Part shown: in pieces, positions 47,011-57,198 of the stretch
Layout: each line of letters opens with the position of its first letter
How positions within the stretch are numbered: position 1 is the first letter of the stretch
NCBI RefSeq assembly: GCF_014322765.1
Contig: NZ_JAASTZ010000006.1
Span: 62,001-126,000, forward strand
Direction of reading: 5' to 3'
Origin: Listeria immobilis
Lineage (GTDB): Bacteria; Bacillota; Bacilli; Lactobacillales; Listeriaceae
DNA: 64,000 nucleotides
Made by a program: the position numbers and the translations under genes
Notes under the pieces: model-generated
The model's input: the letters and a program-made list of their open reading frames with translations, nothing else
Database searches by the model: none
Told to the model about the DNA's origin: nothing

Positions 47011-48731
47011 TATGCAGTTACCTCCTTGCCTTTTTGAGTGTCATAGATTTCACGGTAAATCGCATTTTCTTTAATAAGTTCTTTGTGAGAACCGACTCCA
47101 ACTAGCTTGCCTTGATCAAGAACAAGAATTTTATCTGCCTGAATAACAGAGGAAATTTTTTGGGCAATGATAAAGGTGGTGGTGTTGTCGAGCTCTTTGT
47201 TTAGTGCTTCTTTAACTAATTTCTCAGACTTTGCATCTAGCGCACTAGTACTATCATCGAGAATTAATACTTTAGGAGAACCAATAACGCCACGAGTGAT
47301 GGATAAGCGCTGTTTTTGACCGCCAGAGAAGTTAGTTCCACGCTCAGAAACAGGTGCATCATAAAGTTTTACTTGTTTATCAATGAACTCTTTTGCTTGG
47401 GCGATTTTACTCGCTTTTTCCATTTCTTCGGCTGTCGCATCTTTTTTACCATGACGTAAATTATCTGCAATGGTTCCGGAGAAAAGGATTGCCCGTTGTA
47501 GGACGAAAGCAACTGTACTACGAAGCGTTTTTTTGTTAATATCTTTTAAATTTGTGCCGCCAATAATAACATCGCCTTCAGTTGGATCATAAAGACGAGG
47601 GATCAGCTGGGCAAGAGTGGACTTACCAGAACCGGTTGCGCCGACGATACCGACCATTTCTCCAGCATCAGCTTTAAAAGAAATGTCCTGTAAAGCGTTA
47701 GTATCATCGCCATCATATTTAAAGCTAACATGACGGAATTCTACCGTACCAGCTAAGTCTTGCTCGGGTGCATTTTCGTTATACGTAATATCTGGCTCTG
47801 TTTCAAGCACTTCGGTAATACGTTTTAAGGAAATAAGTGCACGAGAAGCCATCATCATTAGCATTCCACCGATAATAATCGCCATCATAATTTGCATAAG
47901 ATAGTTCATAAACGATGCAATTGCCCCGATAACTTCAGGATTTTCTGCTGCCATATCACCAACAAAGTAAATCGAAACGACGATTGCTAAGTTTGAAACG
48001 AGCATAAATGCAGGAATCATTACTGAGAAAAGTGTTCCAACAATGATAGTATGACGAGTTAATTTGTCACTGACAGTTGTAAAACGGTTGATTTCGTTTT
48101 CTTCTTGAACAAAGGATTTAACAACACGCATTCCAGCCAGATTTTCTTTGGCAATAGAGTTAACACGATCAATTAAAGTTTGAATAATCGCGAAATGTTT
48201 ACCCATTGAGCCAAATGTGAAAACGACGATAATTACTACCAAAACAACTAACACAATAATAATCCACCAAAGTTCTGGAAGAGTAAACATCGCTAAAATA
48301 AAAGCACCAATAAACATGATGGGGATTCTAGTTAGCGACTGTAGGGAAAGCATTACTAGGTTTTGTACTTGGGTAATATCATTTGTTTGTCTAACTACTA
48401 GATTACCAGTGGAAAGTTTTTCAATATTACTGAATGAGAATGTTTGAATTTTACGGAAACTAGACTCACGAATATCTGCACCTACGCCTTGAGCGACTTT
48501 AGCAGAAAGAATCGTGTTTAGAATTCCGGCGATAAGGCCAACAGCGGCAATACCGATTAGAAGTACGCCAATGGAAGAGATTTTGTCCATATCATCTTTG
48601 AGAATGGCGTCCAGTACTTGTTGAAGTAATTTTGGTTGCCAAAGTTGTGAGATAACCATGACTACTACAAACAAGGTAGATAGCGTTGCTTGCAGCTTGT
48701 AATTTTTAAGATGGTGAAACAATACTTTCAT
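47010..48731 (-). CDS. heterodimeric ABC exporter subunit, degenerate ATPase (first gene)
   Basis: A 573-residue half-transporter with six membrane helices and an ATPase carrying Walker [10 protein letters not shown] and an intact signature FSGGQKQR. Walker B is [11 protein letters not shown], with Asp for the catalytic Glu, and the switch region is IAQKISS, with Gln for His. These are the standard changes of the inactive-site subunit of a heterodimeric exporter. It forms an operon with the downstream gene. Confidence 0.9.
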   Translation of the reverse strand: MKVLFHHLKNYKLQATLSTLFVVVMVISQLWQPKLLQQVLDAILKDDMDKISSIGVLLIGIAAVGLIAGILNTILSAKVAQGVGADIRESSFRKIQTFSFSNIEKLSTGNLVVRQTNDITQVQNLVMLSLQSLTRIPIMFIGAFILAMFTLPELWWIIIVLVVLVVIIVVFTFGSMGKHFAIIQTLIDRVNSIAKENLAGMRVVKSFVQEENEINRFTTVSDKLTRHTIIVGTLFSVMIPAFMLVSNLAIVVSIYFVGDMAAENPEVIGAIASFMNYLMQIMMAIIIGGMLMMMASRALISLKRITEVLETEPDITYNENAPEQDLAGTVEFRHVSFKYDGDDTNALQDISFKADAGEMVGIVGATGSGKSTLAQLIPRLYDPTEGDVIIGGTNLKDINKKTLRSTVAFVLQRAILFSGTIADNLRHGKKDATAEEMEKASKIAQAKEFIDKQVKLYDAPVSERGTNFSGGQKQRLSITRGVIGSPKVLILDDSTSALDAKSEKLVKEALNKELDNTTTFIIAQKISSVIQADKILVLDQGKLVGVGSHKELIKENAIYREIYDTQKGKEVTA

Positions 48732-48891
48732 GTCTTTCCTCCCTTAGAAAATGGATATAAAAACGTACGAACACATATTCTAATATAGATTGTGAAAATT
48801 TGCAAGCTATATTTTAAAAGAATTTAAATATGGCGAAATTATGGCAAAAATAGTCCGAAAATTCATTTTTGATTTGTGAAAAACGGAAATT

Positions 48892-50598
48892 CTAACGTTG
48901 AACTTCTACCTCTACAAATCCTCGGACACTATTAATTAACCACACATAGTCAGCATCATAGAGGTCTTTTTTCGTTAGTATTTGTTCTGATACCCGCTTT
49001 TCAGCTAATAAACTGGCTCTCATCGTGCCTGGTAGTAGACCTGAGGATACGGGGGGAGTTAAAAGATGCCCATTTATATTTAAGACGATATTTCCATTTA
49101 TAAATTCGGTTAATTCTCCATTTTCATTCCAAAGTATTGTTTCGTCAGTAAAGGTGTTTTTTAGATGGTTATAAATAGCTCGATTAGTTGTTTTATGGTA
49201 AAGAAATAAATCATCGGTGGAAACAGGCTTACGAGCTAAAGCAGCAGTGATTGAATTGTTATTTGTACTAATTTTAGTGATTTCCGTATGCGTTGTGCCA
49301 TCGGAGTTAAGCAGAAAACGATATTTATATGTACCATCTGCATAATTTTTGGCAGTTTTGTACCATAGTTGTTCCGTTTCTGTTCTATTAAAATGAAAAC
49401 CAAAATAATCTGCACTTTGCTCAAGACGTGCTAAATGAAACTCTATTCTTGATAAGACTCCATTTTCTATCCGTAAACATTCTATTAAAGAGAATGTAGT
49501 AGGGTTTTTTAAAATAGCAGATTTAGCTTGAATCTCGGAGAACTCACTTTCTGCATCAGAATCCCAAACAATACCGCCACCAACACCATAAGTAGCTTTG
49601 TTGTTTGTAATAGAAATCGTTCGAATGGGTACGTTAAAAATAGCATTTCCATTGGGCTCTAGAAATCCAATCGCTCCACAATATACTCCGCGTGCTGAAT
49701 CTTCTAATTGCGAAATGATTTCCATTGTTCGTGCTTTTGGGGCGCCGGTTATTGAGCCACAAGGAAAAAGTGCTTTAAAAACATTAGTTAAACTTGTTTC
49801 AGGGGAAGTCTTGGCAGTCACGGTTGAAGTCATTTGCCAAACAGTTGGATAAGGCTCTAAATTCATTAGTTTTGGAACCCGAACACTGCCAGGTTGCGCT
49901 ATCATTCCTAAATCATTACGTAATAAATCAACAATCATTACATTTTCCGCGCGGTTTTTTGGATCATTTAGCAGCCAATCATGGGCAGCTTGATCAGCCC
50001 CTTTTGTAACCCCACGTCTGACAGTTCCTTTCATTGGTCGTGTTGTTAGCAAATTTCCTTCCCATTTGAAAAATAATTCAGGTGAGGTAGAAATAATTTG
50101 GAAATCAGTTGTAGAAAGTAGCGCCGTGTAGTTTGCTTTTCCGGCTTGTTGTAAAGCTTGATATGTAGCTTGGGCAGAAAAATCATCTGGTAAATCTCCT
50201 TGAAGTCTGATGGTGTAGTTTAATTGATAGGTGTTCCCGGAAGCTATTTCGGACTTGATTGCGGCAATTTTCTTTGTATAGTCAAGATAATTAGCTTCCA
50301 TATTAAACGCAATTGGCGAGTTTTCCTTAACTCCAACAGCGGCATCAGTGAAAGTATCATACACCCCAAACCAAATAAGGGGTATTTTTAAGTCAGGTGT
50401 TTTTGTTAGCAAATCACTTCTAAAAGCAGGGGCAGCCTCGTAACTAATAAATCCAGCTACATATTTTCCGGCTTTTTGTGCTTCTTCTGCTTTTTTCATC
50501 ACAGGAATAACTTCACTTAAATTTTTGGCAATAAGCTCTTCTAACGGGTTTTCAAAAACTTTTACATTCCCTTCAAAATCAAATCGTAATAAACTCAT
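48892..50598 (-). CDS. pabB: aminodeoxychorismate synthase component I fused to 4-amino-4-deoxychorismate lyase
   Basis: A 568-residue fusion for p-aminobenzoate (folate) synthesis. Residues about 1-365 are the chorismate-binding domain (YQLNYTIRLQGDLPDDF, STSPELFFKWEGN, TRPMKGTVRRG, DLLRNDLGMIA, GSITGAPKARTMEII). Residues about 375-568 are a class IV aminotransferase-fold lyase (IEFHLARLEQSADYFGF, LWNENGELTEF, LLPGTMRASLL). It overlaps pabA by 4 bp. The same polypeptide would make aminodeoxychorismate and release pABA. Confidence 0.92.
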   Translation of the reverse strand: MSLLRFDFEGNVKVFENPLEELIAKNLSEVIPVMKKAEEAQKAGKYVAGFISYEAAPAFRSDLLTKTPDLKIPLIWFGVYDTFTDAAVGVKENSPIAFNMEANYLDYTKKIAAIKSEIASGNTYQLNYTIRLQGDLPDDFSAQATYQALQQAGKANYTALLSTTDFQIISTSPELFFKWEGNLLTTRPMKGTVRRGVTKGADQAAHDWLLNDPKNRAENVMIVDLLRNDLGMIAQPGSVRVPKLMNLEPYPTVWQMTSTVTAKTSPETSLTNVFKALFPCGSITGAPKARTMEIISQLEDSARGVYCGAIGFLEPNGNAIFNVPIRTISITNNKATYGVGGGIVWDSDAESEFSEIQAKSAILKNPTTFSLIECLRIENGVLSRIEFHLARLEQSADYFGFHFNRTETEQLWYKTAKNYADGTYKYRFLLNSDGTTHTEITKISTNNNSITAALARKPVSTDDLFLYHKTTNRAIYNHLKNTFTDETILWNENGELTEFINGNIVLNINGHLLTPPVSSGLLPGTMRASLLAEKRVSEQILTKKDLYDADYVWLINSVRGFVEVEVQR

Positions 50599-51167
50599 TT
50601 AGCATTTCTCCCTATTCGTATAAAATTTTGAAGTAAGGCATGTCCATGCTCGGAAAGAATCGCTTCTGGATGAAATTGGACACTATAAATTGGCTTTTTC
50701 GTGTGTTTTAGCCCCATTATAATATTATCGTCTGTAAGTGCTGTTATTTCTAAATCAGCTGGAAGAGAGTCTTTTTGAACGATTAATGAATGATACCTAG
50801 TTACATGAAACGAGGAGGGAAGACCAGTGAATAGTTCGGCTTGATTATGCGAGATTAAACTTGTTTTTCCATGAACTGGGACTTTTGCGGGAACTATTTT
50901 GGCACCAAAACCAGCTGCTATCATTTGATGACCAAGACAAATCCCAAGAATAGGCACTTGGATGTGGTTAATTAATTGGAGGCTAGTTGTAAAATCAGCA
51001 GGCGAACCGGGTCCAGGAGAAAGTACAACCATTTCTGGATTAAGTTGAAAAAATTTTTCAAGAGTTAAATCGGTTGCCGAAATAACTTGAATAGCTTCTC
51101 CAAGTTCTAAAAAATATTGATATAAATTATATGTAAATGAATCATTATGGTCAATTAGTAAAATCAT
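50595..51167 (-). CDS. pabA: aminodeoxychorismate/anthranilate synthase glutamine amidotransferase
   Basis: A 190-residue class I glutamine amidotransferase that supplies ammonia to PabB. The catalytic Cys is in GICLGHQMIAAGFG (about residue 80), with the His/Glu pair in VQFHPEAILSEHG near residue 168. N-terminal ILLIDHNDSFTYNLYQYF is typical. Its position with pabB points to folate rather than tryptophan synthesis, although such subunits can serve both. Confidence 0.93.
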   Translation of the reverse strand: MILLIDHNDSFTYNLYQYFLELGEAIQVISATDLTLEKFFQLNPEMVVLSPGPGSPADFTTSLQLINHIQVPILGICLGHQMIAAGFGAKIVPAKVPVHGKTSLISHNQAELFTGLPSSFHVTRYHSLIVQKDSLPADLEITALTDDNIIMGLKHTKKPIYSVQFHPEAILSEHGHALLQNFIRIGRNAK

Positions 51168-51237
51168 TTCAAAAGCCCTCCATTTAAAAGGTTATACTTC
51201 TTTATAGCAAATAGTTACTTAGATAACAAGTTCCAAT

Positions 51238-51264
51238 GTTTAAGGCAAGAAAACAAGTGGAAAG
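51238..51264 (+). promoter_or_regulatory. possible sigma-B promoter
   Basis: GTTTAA (51238-51243), 15-bp spacer, then GGAAAG. The -35 agrees with sigma-B consensus but the -10 is a weak fit to GGGWAW. It precedes a stress-protein homologue, a class often under sigma-B. Confidence 0.35.
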
Positions 51265-51296
51265 GTACACTAAATAAGTAAAGGAAGGTGTTTTAG

Positions 51297-51716
51297 ATGG
51301 AAAATGAACTGGAAAAAAAGATACTGACCATTTTGGACGAACATCAAGTAGGTGTACTTGCCTCTGTACAAGGAGATTTTCCACATGCTAGATATATGAC
51401 ATTTCTTCACGAAGGGTTAACTCTCTATACACCTTCTGGAAGAGAGCAACCAAAATTGGAAGAAGTTCGTAAAAATCCACATGTATGTGTGTTAATTGGC
51501 TATGACGGGAAGAGCTCACCTTTTTTAGAAGTAAATGGGTTAGCTTCACTGGAAGAAGATGAATCAATAAAAGAACTTATTTGGGAAAATATTTCAAAAG
51601 AATGGTTCCAAGACGAAGAATCACCATCCTTTGTAGTGATAAAAATTGTTCCTGAGCAAATTAGATTATTGAATGCAGATGGCGACGGATCTGATACACT
51701 TGATTTAATTGGTTAA
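51297..51716 (+). CDS. general stress protein 26-like, PNPOx split-barrel flavoprotein
   Basis: A 139-residue split-barrel protein of the pyridoxamine 5'-phosphate oxidase-like group (LDEHQVGVLASVQGDFPHAR, LYTPSGREQPKLEEVRKNPHV, FLEVNGLASLEED). Related proteins bind FMN or F420-like cofactors and are induced by general stress. GGAAGGTG precedes the ATG. It stands alone between the pab genes (minus strand) and serS. The precise reaction is unknown. Confidence 0.82.
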   Translation: MENELEKKILTILDEHQVGVLASVQGDFPHARYMTFLHEGLTLYTPSGREQPKLEEVRKNPHVCVLIGYDGKSSPFLEVNGLASLEEDESIKELIWENISKEWFQDEESPSFVVIKIVPEQIRLLNADGDGSDTLDLIG

Positions 51717-51761
51717 ATAATTGCTTGTAATTTAGATAGATATGCGATAGAATAACTTTAA

Positions 51762-52025
51762 ATTCATACGAAAAGCGAAGACAAGAAGTAGTAATAAGGT
51801 CAAGTTTCTCAAGAGAGCCGGTGGTTGGTGCGAACCTGGCGTAATTTCCTTATGAATCCATCTTGGAGCGAGTGGTGGAAAGCAATTTTTGCGAGTAAAT
51901 CATTCCGGAATGGTCCGTTAAACCTAAATGAAGCTGGGGATTTTTATAAGTCCCAATAAGGGTGGCAACGCGGTTAACTCTCGTCCCTTTCCTGTTAATT
52001 CGGGAAAGTACGGGAGTTTTTATAT
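51762..52025 (+). promoter_or_regulatory. T-box leader of serS (serine specific)
   Basis: Stem I base ATTCATA (51762-51768) pairs with TATGAAT (from 51851); just before the 3' arm lies TTTCC, giving a UCC serine specifier. The T-box sequence AAGGGTGGCAACGCGG is at 51958-51973. The terminator follows: a stem from about 51976 to 52016 (CCCTTTCC with GGGAAAG, CTCTCGT with ACGGGAG) and a T run. Uncharged tRNA-Ser would favour the antiterminator and serS expression. Confidence 0.88.
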
Positions 52026-52050
52026 GGAAAAAAATAAAGGAGGAATTAGC

Positions 52051-53337
52051 ATGTTAGATGTTAAATTGTTACGTAATAATTTTGATGAAGTAAAACAAAA
52101 ACTACAAAATCGCGGAGAAGACCTTGGTGAGTTCGAAAAATTTGGCGAGTTAGATAAACGTCGTCGAACTTTAATTGTTGAAACGGAAGCACTAAAAAGT
52201 CAGCGAAATGAAGTTTCCCAAGAAATTGCCAAACTAAAACGTGAAAAACAAGATGCAGATGCAAAAATTGAGGAAATGCGTGTTGTTGGGGATCGAATTA
52301 AGACCCTTGATATTGAACTAAAAGAAATAGATGATAAGCTAGATACGATTTTAATGTCGATTCCGAATATTCCCCATGAATCTACGCCTATTGGTGAAAC
52401 AGAAGATGATAATATTGAAATTCGCAAATGGGGCGAAGTGCGGGAATTTGATTTTGAACCGAAAGCTCACTGGGACCTTGGAACAGATTTAGATATTCTT
52501 GATTTTGAAAATGCTGCTAAAGTAACTGGAAGCCGTTTTGTCTTTTATAAAAAATTGGGTGCGAGATTAGAACGTGCGCTAATTAATTTTATGATGGACT
52601 TGCATTCTAATGAACACGGCTATGAAGAAATGTTACCGCCATACATGGTTAACCGCGCAAGTATGACGGGCACTGGTCAATTGCCGAAATTTGAAGAAGA
52701 TGCTTTTCTTATTGAAGCAGAAGATTACTTCCTTGTTCCAACCTCTGAAGTTCCTGTAACAAATTACCATCGTGAAGATATTCTAAAAGCAGAAAATTTA
52801 CCAATAAAATACACTGCTTTTAGTACGTGTTTCCGTTCGGAGGCAGGCTCTGCGGGACGCGATACTCGTGGTTTAATCCGTCAACATCAATTTAATAAAG
52901 TCGAACTAGTTCAATTTGTAAAACCAGAAGATTCGTATGAAACACTGGAAAAATTAACGGATAACGCTGAAGAAGTACTACGCCGACTTGAACTACCATA
53001 TCGTGTTCTAAGTATGTGTACAGCGGACTTAGGTTTTACTGCAGCTAAAAAATATGACTTAGAAGTATGGATTCCAAGTTATAATTCGTACCGTGAAATT
53101 TCGTCGTGCAGCAATTTCGAAAGTTTTCAAGCAAGACGTGCTAACATCCGCTTCCGTCGTGAACCAGGAAGTAAACCGGAATATGTACACACACTTAACG
53201 GATCTGGCCTAGCGCTTGGTCGTACAGTTGCCGCAATTCTAGAAAATTATCAAGATGCGGATGGTTCGGTTCGTATTCCAAAGGTACTTCAAGGATATAT
53301 GGGCGGTGTCGAAAAAATAGCAGCTCCCCAAAAATAA
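52051..53337 (+). CDS. serS: seryl-tRNA synthetase
   Basis: A 428-residue class II synthetase that charges tRNA-Ser. The N-terminal coiled-coil arm (about residues 25-105, rich in Glu/Lys heptads) contacts the tRNA. The core has [14 protein letters not shown], motif 2 [22 protein letters not shown] and motif 3 [22 protein letters not shown] 52051 follows AAAGGAGG; the longer in-frame ORF from 51928 would read through the T-box. It is regulated by the T-box in its leader. Confidence 0.97.
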   Translation: MLDVKLLRNNFDEVKQKLQNRGEDLGEFEKFGELDKRRRTLIVETEALKSQRNEVSQEIAKLKREKQDADAKIEEMRVVGDRIKTLDIELKEIDDKLDTILMSIPNIPHESTPIGETEDDNIEIRKWGEVREFDFEPKAHWDLGTDLDILDFENAAKVTGSRFVFYKKLGARLERALINFMMDLHSNEHGYEEMLPPYMVNRASMTGTGQLPKFEEDAFLIEAEDYFLVPTSEVPVTNYHREDILKAENLPIKYTAFSTCFRSEAGSAGRDTRGLIRQHQFNKVELVQFVKPEDSYETLEKLTDNAEEVLRRLELPYRVLSMCTADLGFTAAKKYDLEVWIPSYNSYREISSCSNFESFQARRANIRFRREPGSKPEYVHTLNGSGLALGRTVAAILENYQDADGSVRIPKVLQGYMGGVEKIAAPQK

Positions 53338-53346
53338 GGAGTGAAA

Positions 53347-53598
53347 ATGGTTGAACTGAGCGAACTCCCAAACATTGGCAAAGTTCTTGAGAAAGAACTA
53401 ATCGAGTCAGGAATTAATACTCCAGAAGAACTAACTAATGTGGGAAGCAAGGAAGCCTTTTTACGAATGTGGGAAAATAATCATACAGCTTGTTTAAGCA
53501 AATTATGTGCAATTGAAGGGGCAATTCAGCATGTTAGATGGCATAATTTAGACGAAACAAAGAAACGTGAGCTAAAAAAATTTCACCAATCCTTATAA
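53347..53598 (+). CDS. TfoX C-terminal domain-like protein
   Basis: An 83-residue protein matching the isolated TfoX C-terminal domain: ELPNIGKVLEKELIESGINT (a helix-hairpin-helix-like start), then KEAFLRMWENN and LCAIEGAIQHVRWHNL. In other bacteria this domain is attached to competence regulators; stand-alone forms have unknown roles. AAGGAG overlaps the serS stop codon, so it is probably coupled to serS. A terminator follows. Confidence 0.8.
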   Translation: MVELSELPNIGKVLEKELIESGINTPEELTNVGSKEAFLRMWENNHTACLSKLCAIEGAIQHVRWHNLDETKKRELKKFHQSL

Positions 53599-53606
53599 AA
53601 TGAAAA

Positions 53607-53640
53607 AATCGACTTTGCGTTTGCATAAGTCGATTTTTTT
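53607..53640. terminator. terminator after the serS operon
   Basis: AATCGACTT (53607-53615) pairs with AAGTCGATT (53627-53635), A-rich before and T-rich after. It can serve both converging genes. Confidence 0.8.
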
Positions 53641-53654
53641 ATTTCCCGGGAAAT
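53641..53654. other. Noc-binding site (perfect)
   Basis: ATTTCCCGGGAAAT directly after a terminator and 2 bp before the exporter stop codon; second perfect Noc site in the window. Confidence 0.85.
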
Positions 53655-53656
53655 AG

Positions 53657-55384
53657 TTATTTTAATTGTTGTTCAGCAAACGAAGCATATAGCGGGTGTG
53701 CTGCAACTAATTCACTATGCGTTCCATGACCAGTTATTTCTCCGTTTTCTATAAACAGGATTTGGTCAGCGTTAACAATGGTAGAAAGACGATGCGCGAT
53801 AACAAAAGTTGTACGACCTTCCATTAAGTTAGCTAGTGCTTGCTGGACGATTTGTTCAGACTGGCTATCTAAGCTCGCTGTCGCTTCATCTAGCATCAGA
53901 ATGTTTGGATTGCGTAAAAATGCTCGTGCAATTGCGATACGCTGTCTTTGGCCTCCAGAAAGCTTCACACCACGCTCCCCGACTTCGGTTGCCATTTTGT
54001 CAGGTAAGTCGGAAATAAATCCATCAGCATAAGCAAGCTTGGCAACATCCCAAAGCTCCTCTTCGCTAATTTCCCGGTCTAATCCATAGCATAAATTGTC
54101 ACGAATTGTTCCCGAAAGCATGGCACTTTCTTGGGATACATAGCCAATTTGCGAACGCCAGGAATTAATTGAAATCTCGGAAAGCGGAATGTCCCCAACT
54201 AGTATTTTGCCAGCTTTTGGTTCATAAAAACGTTCGAGAATTGCAAATAAAGTGGATTTTCCTCCGCCACTAGGTCCTGCAAAAGCAATTACTTCGCCCG
54301 GCTTAGTATCAAACGAGACGTTTTTTAAAATTGGCTCTCCTTCATTATAAGCAAACGAAATATCAGAAGCATGAATCGTTTTTCCGCTAACGTCCACTTC
54401 TATACCTGTATTAAAATCTTCTTCTTTTTCATTTAAAATATCCGAAATTCGTTCAGTGGCTCCTTTGGCTTTTTGAAGTTGTGCAAAAAAAGTAGCGAAA
54501 GATGTCACTGGGACAATAATTTGGAATAAATAAAGCAAGAAGGCGATTAATGTACCAGTTGTCATTGTTCCGGCAGAAACGCGAATACCCCCATAGCCAA
54601 TGATACCAACAATAACACCCATTACAACAAAGAAAATCAGCGGTCCTAATACAGCAACAACTTTAGCTTCCCGAATACCAAAACCAAATAGGCGATGAAT
54701 ACCTTGATGACCAGATGTAGTTTCAATCATTTCAGCATTAGACGCCTTTACAAGTCTAGCTTCAGCAAGTGTTTGGCTAATTGTACCAGTGAAGTCTGCT
54801 GTTTCGTTTTGCAGTCCTTTAGAAATTTTAAACATTTTTTGACCAAGCGGGGCTACAACAAGGGCAGTAATTGGAACAGCAATCAAAATAATAAGTGTCA
54901 TTTTCCAGTCCATAAAGAACAAAATAGTAATAGCCCCAATGACTGAAATAATCCCTGTTACAAATTGTGGAAAATGATCAGCAATTAGCTCTTTCACAAC
55001 TACCGTATCATTCACCATGCGACTTACCATTTCGCCAGTCTTCGTATTATCAAAGTAAGAAACAGGTAAGTGAACAATTTTTCTCCATAAACGTTCTCGT
55101 ATGGTTGCGACGACTTTTTGCCCCATAAAGTTTAGCAGGAAAATCGAAAAACCATTCGTTATCGCTTGTAAAATAAAGGCAAGAACAATTAAAGCAATCA
55201 TTTTTACATCAAGCGAGGCAATCGAAAAACCGTCGATCAAATTTTTAGTAAAGAGCGGAACAACCAAACCTGCGACAGTTGTAATTACGCTAGCAAATAA
55301 AGCGAAGAAAATAATCCAATTTGCTGGTTTGGCGCTAATGAGTAATTGAAAAAAACTCCGCCAGCTATATTTTTTTTGATTCAT
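53657..55384 (-). CDS. ABC exporter, homodimeric type
   Basis: A 575-residue half-transporter: six membrane helices (to about residue 320), then an ATPase with GPSGGGKST, canonical LSGGQRQR, LMLDEATASLD and IAHRLST, so both sites of a homodimer would be active. Similar to BmrA-type multidrug exporters. The second ATG (55382-55384) is preferred: AGGAAGG abuts the first ATG with no spacing but is 9 bp from the second. The next 322 bp upstream (55385-55706) are AT-rich and hold only the regulator's promoter and operator. Confidence 0.88.
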   Translation of the reverse strand: MNQKKYSWRSFFQLLISAKPANWIIFFALFASVITTVAGLVVPLFTKNLIDGFSIASLDVKMIALIVLAFILQAITNGFSIFLLNFMGQKVVATIRERLWRKIVHLPVSYFDNTKTGEMVSRMVNDTVVVKELIADHFPQFVTGIISVIGAITILFFMDWKMTLIILIAVPITALVVAPLGQKMFKISKGLQNETADFTGTISQTLAEARLVKASNAEMIETTSGHQGIHRLFGFGIREAKVVAVLGPLIFFVVMGVIVGIIGYGGIRVSAGTMTTGTLIAFLLYLFQIIVPVTSFATFFAQLQKAKGATERISDILNEKEEDFNTGIEVDVSGKTIHASDISFAYNEGEPILKNVSFDTKPGEVIAFAGPSGGGKSTLFAILERFYEPKAGKILVGDIPLSEISINSWRSQIGYVSQESAMLSGTIRDNLCYGLDREISEEELWDVAKLAYADGFISDLPDKMATEVGERGVKLSGGQRQRIAIARAFLRNPNILMLDEATASLDSQSEQIVQQALANLMEGRTTFVIAHRLSTIVNADQILFIENGEITGHGTHSELVAAHPLYASFAEQQLK

Positions 55385-55623
55385 TCGTTTCATCCTTCCT
55401 AAAGTTCCAATTCTTTATCTATTTAAGTATAATCATTTTTAAAAATAATAAACCAGCCTAAAGTGGTAATTATTAAATTAATTTTAAAGTAGTAATTTTT
55501 TTGAAAAGTAACAAAAAGTTCAAAAATGCGACTAATATAGCTCTTTTAAAGATAAGTTTTTTAAGTATTTTATTATTTTTGTAAAATAGTTATCATAAAT
55601 TAAAGATAACTATTTGCGATTCA

Positions 55624-55639
55624 AGTGACTAATATCACA
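55624..55639. promoter_or_regulatory. Crp/Fnr-type operator
   Basis: AGTGACTAATATCACA matches TGTGA-N6-TCACA at nine of ten defined positions. It lies about 20 bp before the -10 of the Crp/Fnr gene and overlaps its -35 region, so autoregulation is likely. Confidence 0.55.
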
Positions 55640-55656
55640 TTTTACATAGGTTTTTA

Positions 55657-55665
55657 TGATATAAT
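55657..55665 (+). promoter_or_regulatory. extended -10 promoter of the Crp/Fnr gene
   Basis: TGATATAAT: TG at 55657 is not fixed by spacing alone, but the perfect TATAAT at 55660-55665 lies about 40 bp before the start codon. Confidence 0.55.
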
Positions 55666-55706
55666 TATAGCGTGTTTTTTCAATACAATATAGCAAAGGA
55701 GAGAAT

Positions 55707-56396
55707 ATGCTATTTTTAAAAGAGCTTGAATCCAATCTAACGGTTAGCAATTTAATGGAGTTGTGCTTTGAACATCCAAATTTCAAAGACTACTGCTCGG
55801 TTATCCGCACGAAGAAGGGTGAGGTTCTAGAAAGTTTAAGTCCAACTGGAACAAAGGTTTATTTTGTTCTAAGTGGCATATACGGGATGATTGTAGAAAA
55901 AGATGCAGAAATGGAAGAAGAAAATTGTAAAGAAAGCATTATTCGTTTTTTGCAAAAAGGAGATAATTTTGGATTGTACCATCTCTTTTATGATGAATGG
56001 AGCCCGCACATTTCGATGCAAAGCTTAGGTCAGGGTGAAGTTATGGAAGTAGATAGTAATTTCTTATTTTCTATTTTTGATAAAGTAGATGAGAATAACT
56101 TTTTCATGGTTAAAGTGATGTCAGAAGAATTACGTGAAGCACATGCATTTGCAAAACTAAGCTTCTTAAAAAAAGAAGAACGAATTCGCAAAACCATTCT
56201 AAAATGCGCTCAAACTTTAGGAACATTTTCGGATAACGGGTTATTGCTACCGAAAGAAGTAACACAAGAAGTACTTGCAAGATACACGAACACATCACGA
56301 GAATATGTGGCTCAAACAGTCATGCATTTAATCAAAGAGGATATAATTAGAAATAGACCAAAACCTCTACTAGTGATGGATAAGAACCGATTGTAG
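55707..56396 (+). CDS. Crp/Fnr-family transcriptional regulator
   Basis: A 229-residue protein: N-terminal cyclic-nucleotide-binding-like barrel (about 15-120; KKGEVLESLSPTGTKVYFVL), a long dimer helix (about 130-160), and a C-terminal winged helix with recognition region QEVLARYTNTSREYVAQTVM. There is no Cys cluster for an iron-sulfur centre at the N-terminus and no clear cAMP-binding arginine/serine signature, so the effector is unknown. PrfA belongs to the same superfamily, but this is one of several paralogues in Listeria. AAAGGAGAG precedes the ATG. Confidence 0.85.
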   Translation: MLFLKELESNLTVSNLMELCFEHPNFKDYCSVIRTKKGEVLESLSPTGTKVYFVLSGIYGMIVEKDAEMEEENCKESIIRFLQKGDNFGLYHLFYDEWSPHISMQSLGQGEVMEVDSNFLFSIFDKVDENNFFMVKVMSEELREAHAFAKLSFLKKEERIRKTILKCAQTLGTFSDNGLLLPKEVTQEVLARYTNTSREYVAQTVMHLIKEDIIRNRPKPLLVMDKNRL

Positions 56397-56400
56397 AATA

Positions 56401-56416
56401 TGTTTCACATGAAACT
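56401..56416. other. degenerate parS-like palindrome
   Basis: TGTTTCACATGAAACT, two differences from parS, just after the regulator stop codon. Binding by ParB is doubtful. Confidence 0.35.
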
Positions 56417-56421
56417 TTTTT

Positions 56422-56449
56422 AGAATGCTATGATGGCATTCTTTTTTTT
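56422..56449 (+). terminator. terminator after the Crp/Fnr gene
   Basis: AGAATGC (56422-56428) pairs with GCATTCT (56436-56442), followed by eight T. Confidence 0.75.
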
Positions 56450-56535
56450 GGAAAGCACTTCAAAAGCTTTATTGTTATTTTTGCGTTATAATGTCTCTGT
56501 AAATGAAAGCGTTTGATAAAAAGGAGGATGTTTTA

Positions 56536-57180
56536 ATGAGATTTTTTATCGATACAGCGAATGTAGAGGAAATTAAAAAGGCAAATAGAATGGGATTTAT
56601 TGCCGGAGTGACGACAAACCCATCCCTTGTTGCTAAAGAAGGTCGTGATTTTAACGAGGTCATTCAAGAAATCACGTCTATTGTTGACGGGCCGGTTAGT
56701 GGTGAAGTAGTAAGTTTAGAAGCAGATGGAATGATTGAAGAAGGTCGAGTTATTGCGAAAATCCATCCTAATATGGTAGTGAAAATCCCGATGACTGGGG
56801 AAGGTTTAGCAGCTGTCAAAGTGTTAACTGAGGAAGGAATTAAAACAAATGTCACATTAGTATTTTCGGCAGGTCAAGCATTATTAGCAGCTAGAGCGGG
56901 GGCTACCTATGTATCTCCATTTTTAGGAAGATTAGATGATATTGGTGATGATGGGCTGGTACTTATCCGTGATATTGCACAGATTTTTGAAATACATGGT
57001 ATCCCGACAGAAATTATCTCTGCTAGTATTCGCCACCCAATTCATGTAATCGAATGTGCTAAAGCAGGAGCAGATATTGCTACAGTTCCTTATAAAGTGT
57101 TTGAACAAATGCTAAAACATCCTTTAACAGATAGCGGAATTGATAAATTTCTTGCAGACTGGGAAGCGGCAAAAAATTAG
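56536..57180 (+). CDS. tal: transaldolase (TalC/FSA-like)
   Basis: A 214-residue small transaldolase of the pentose phosphate pathway. N-terminal [16 protein letters not shown] and [14 protein letters not shown], the Schiff-base Lys in [14 protein letters not shown] (about residue 83), [18 protein letters not shown] and [15 protein letters not shown] are all conserved. The ATG 56536 follows AAGGAGG. This short type includes both transaldolases and fructose-6-P aldolases; the sequence favours transaldolase but does not prove it. Confidence 0.92.
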   Translation: MRFFIDTANVEEIKKANRMGFIAGVTTNPSLVAKEGRDFNEVIQEITSIVDGPVSGEVVSLEADGMIEEGRVIAKIHPNMVVKIPMTGEGLAAVKVLTEEGIKTNVTLVFSAGQALLAARAGATYVSPFLGRLDDIGDDGLVLIRDIAQIFEIHGIPTEIISASIRHPIHVIECAKAGADIATVPYKVFEQMLKHPLTDSGIDKFLADWEAAKN

Positions 57181-57198
57181 CTAGAGAGGATTAGAATT

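Noticed and set aside
51928-52050. N-terminal extension of seryl-tRNA synthetase
   Set aside because: The extension is the in-frame translation of the T-box and terminator; the family starts [10 protein letters not shown] at 52051.
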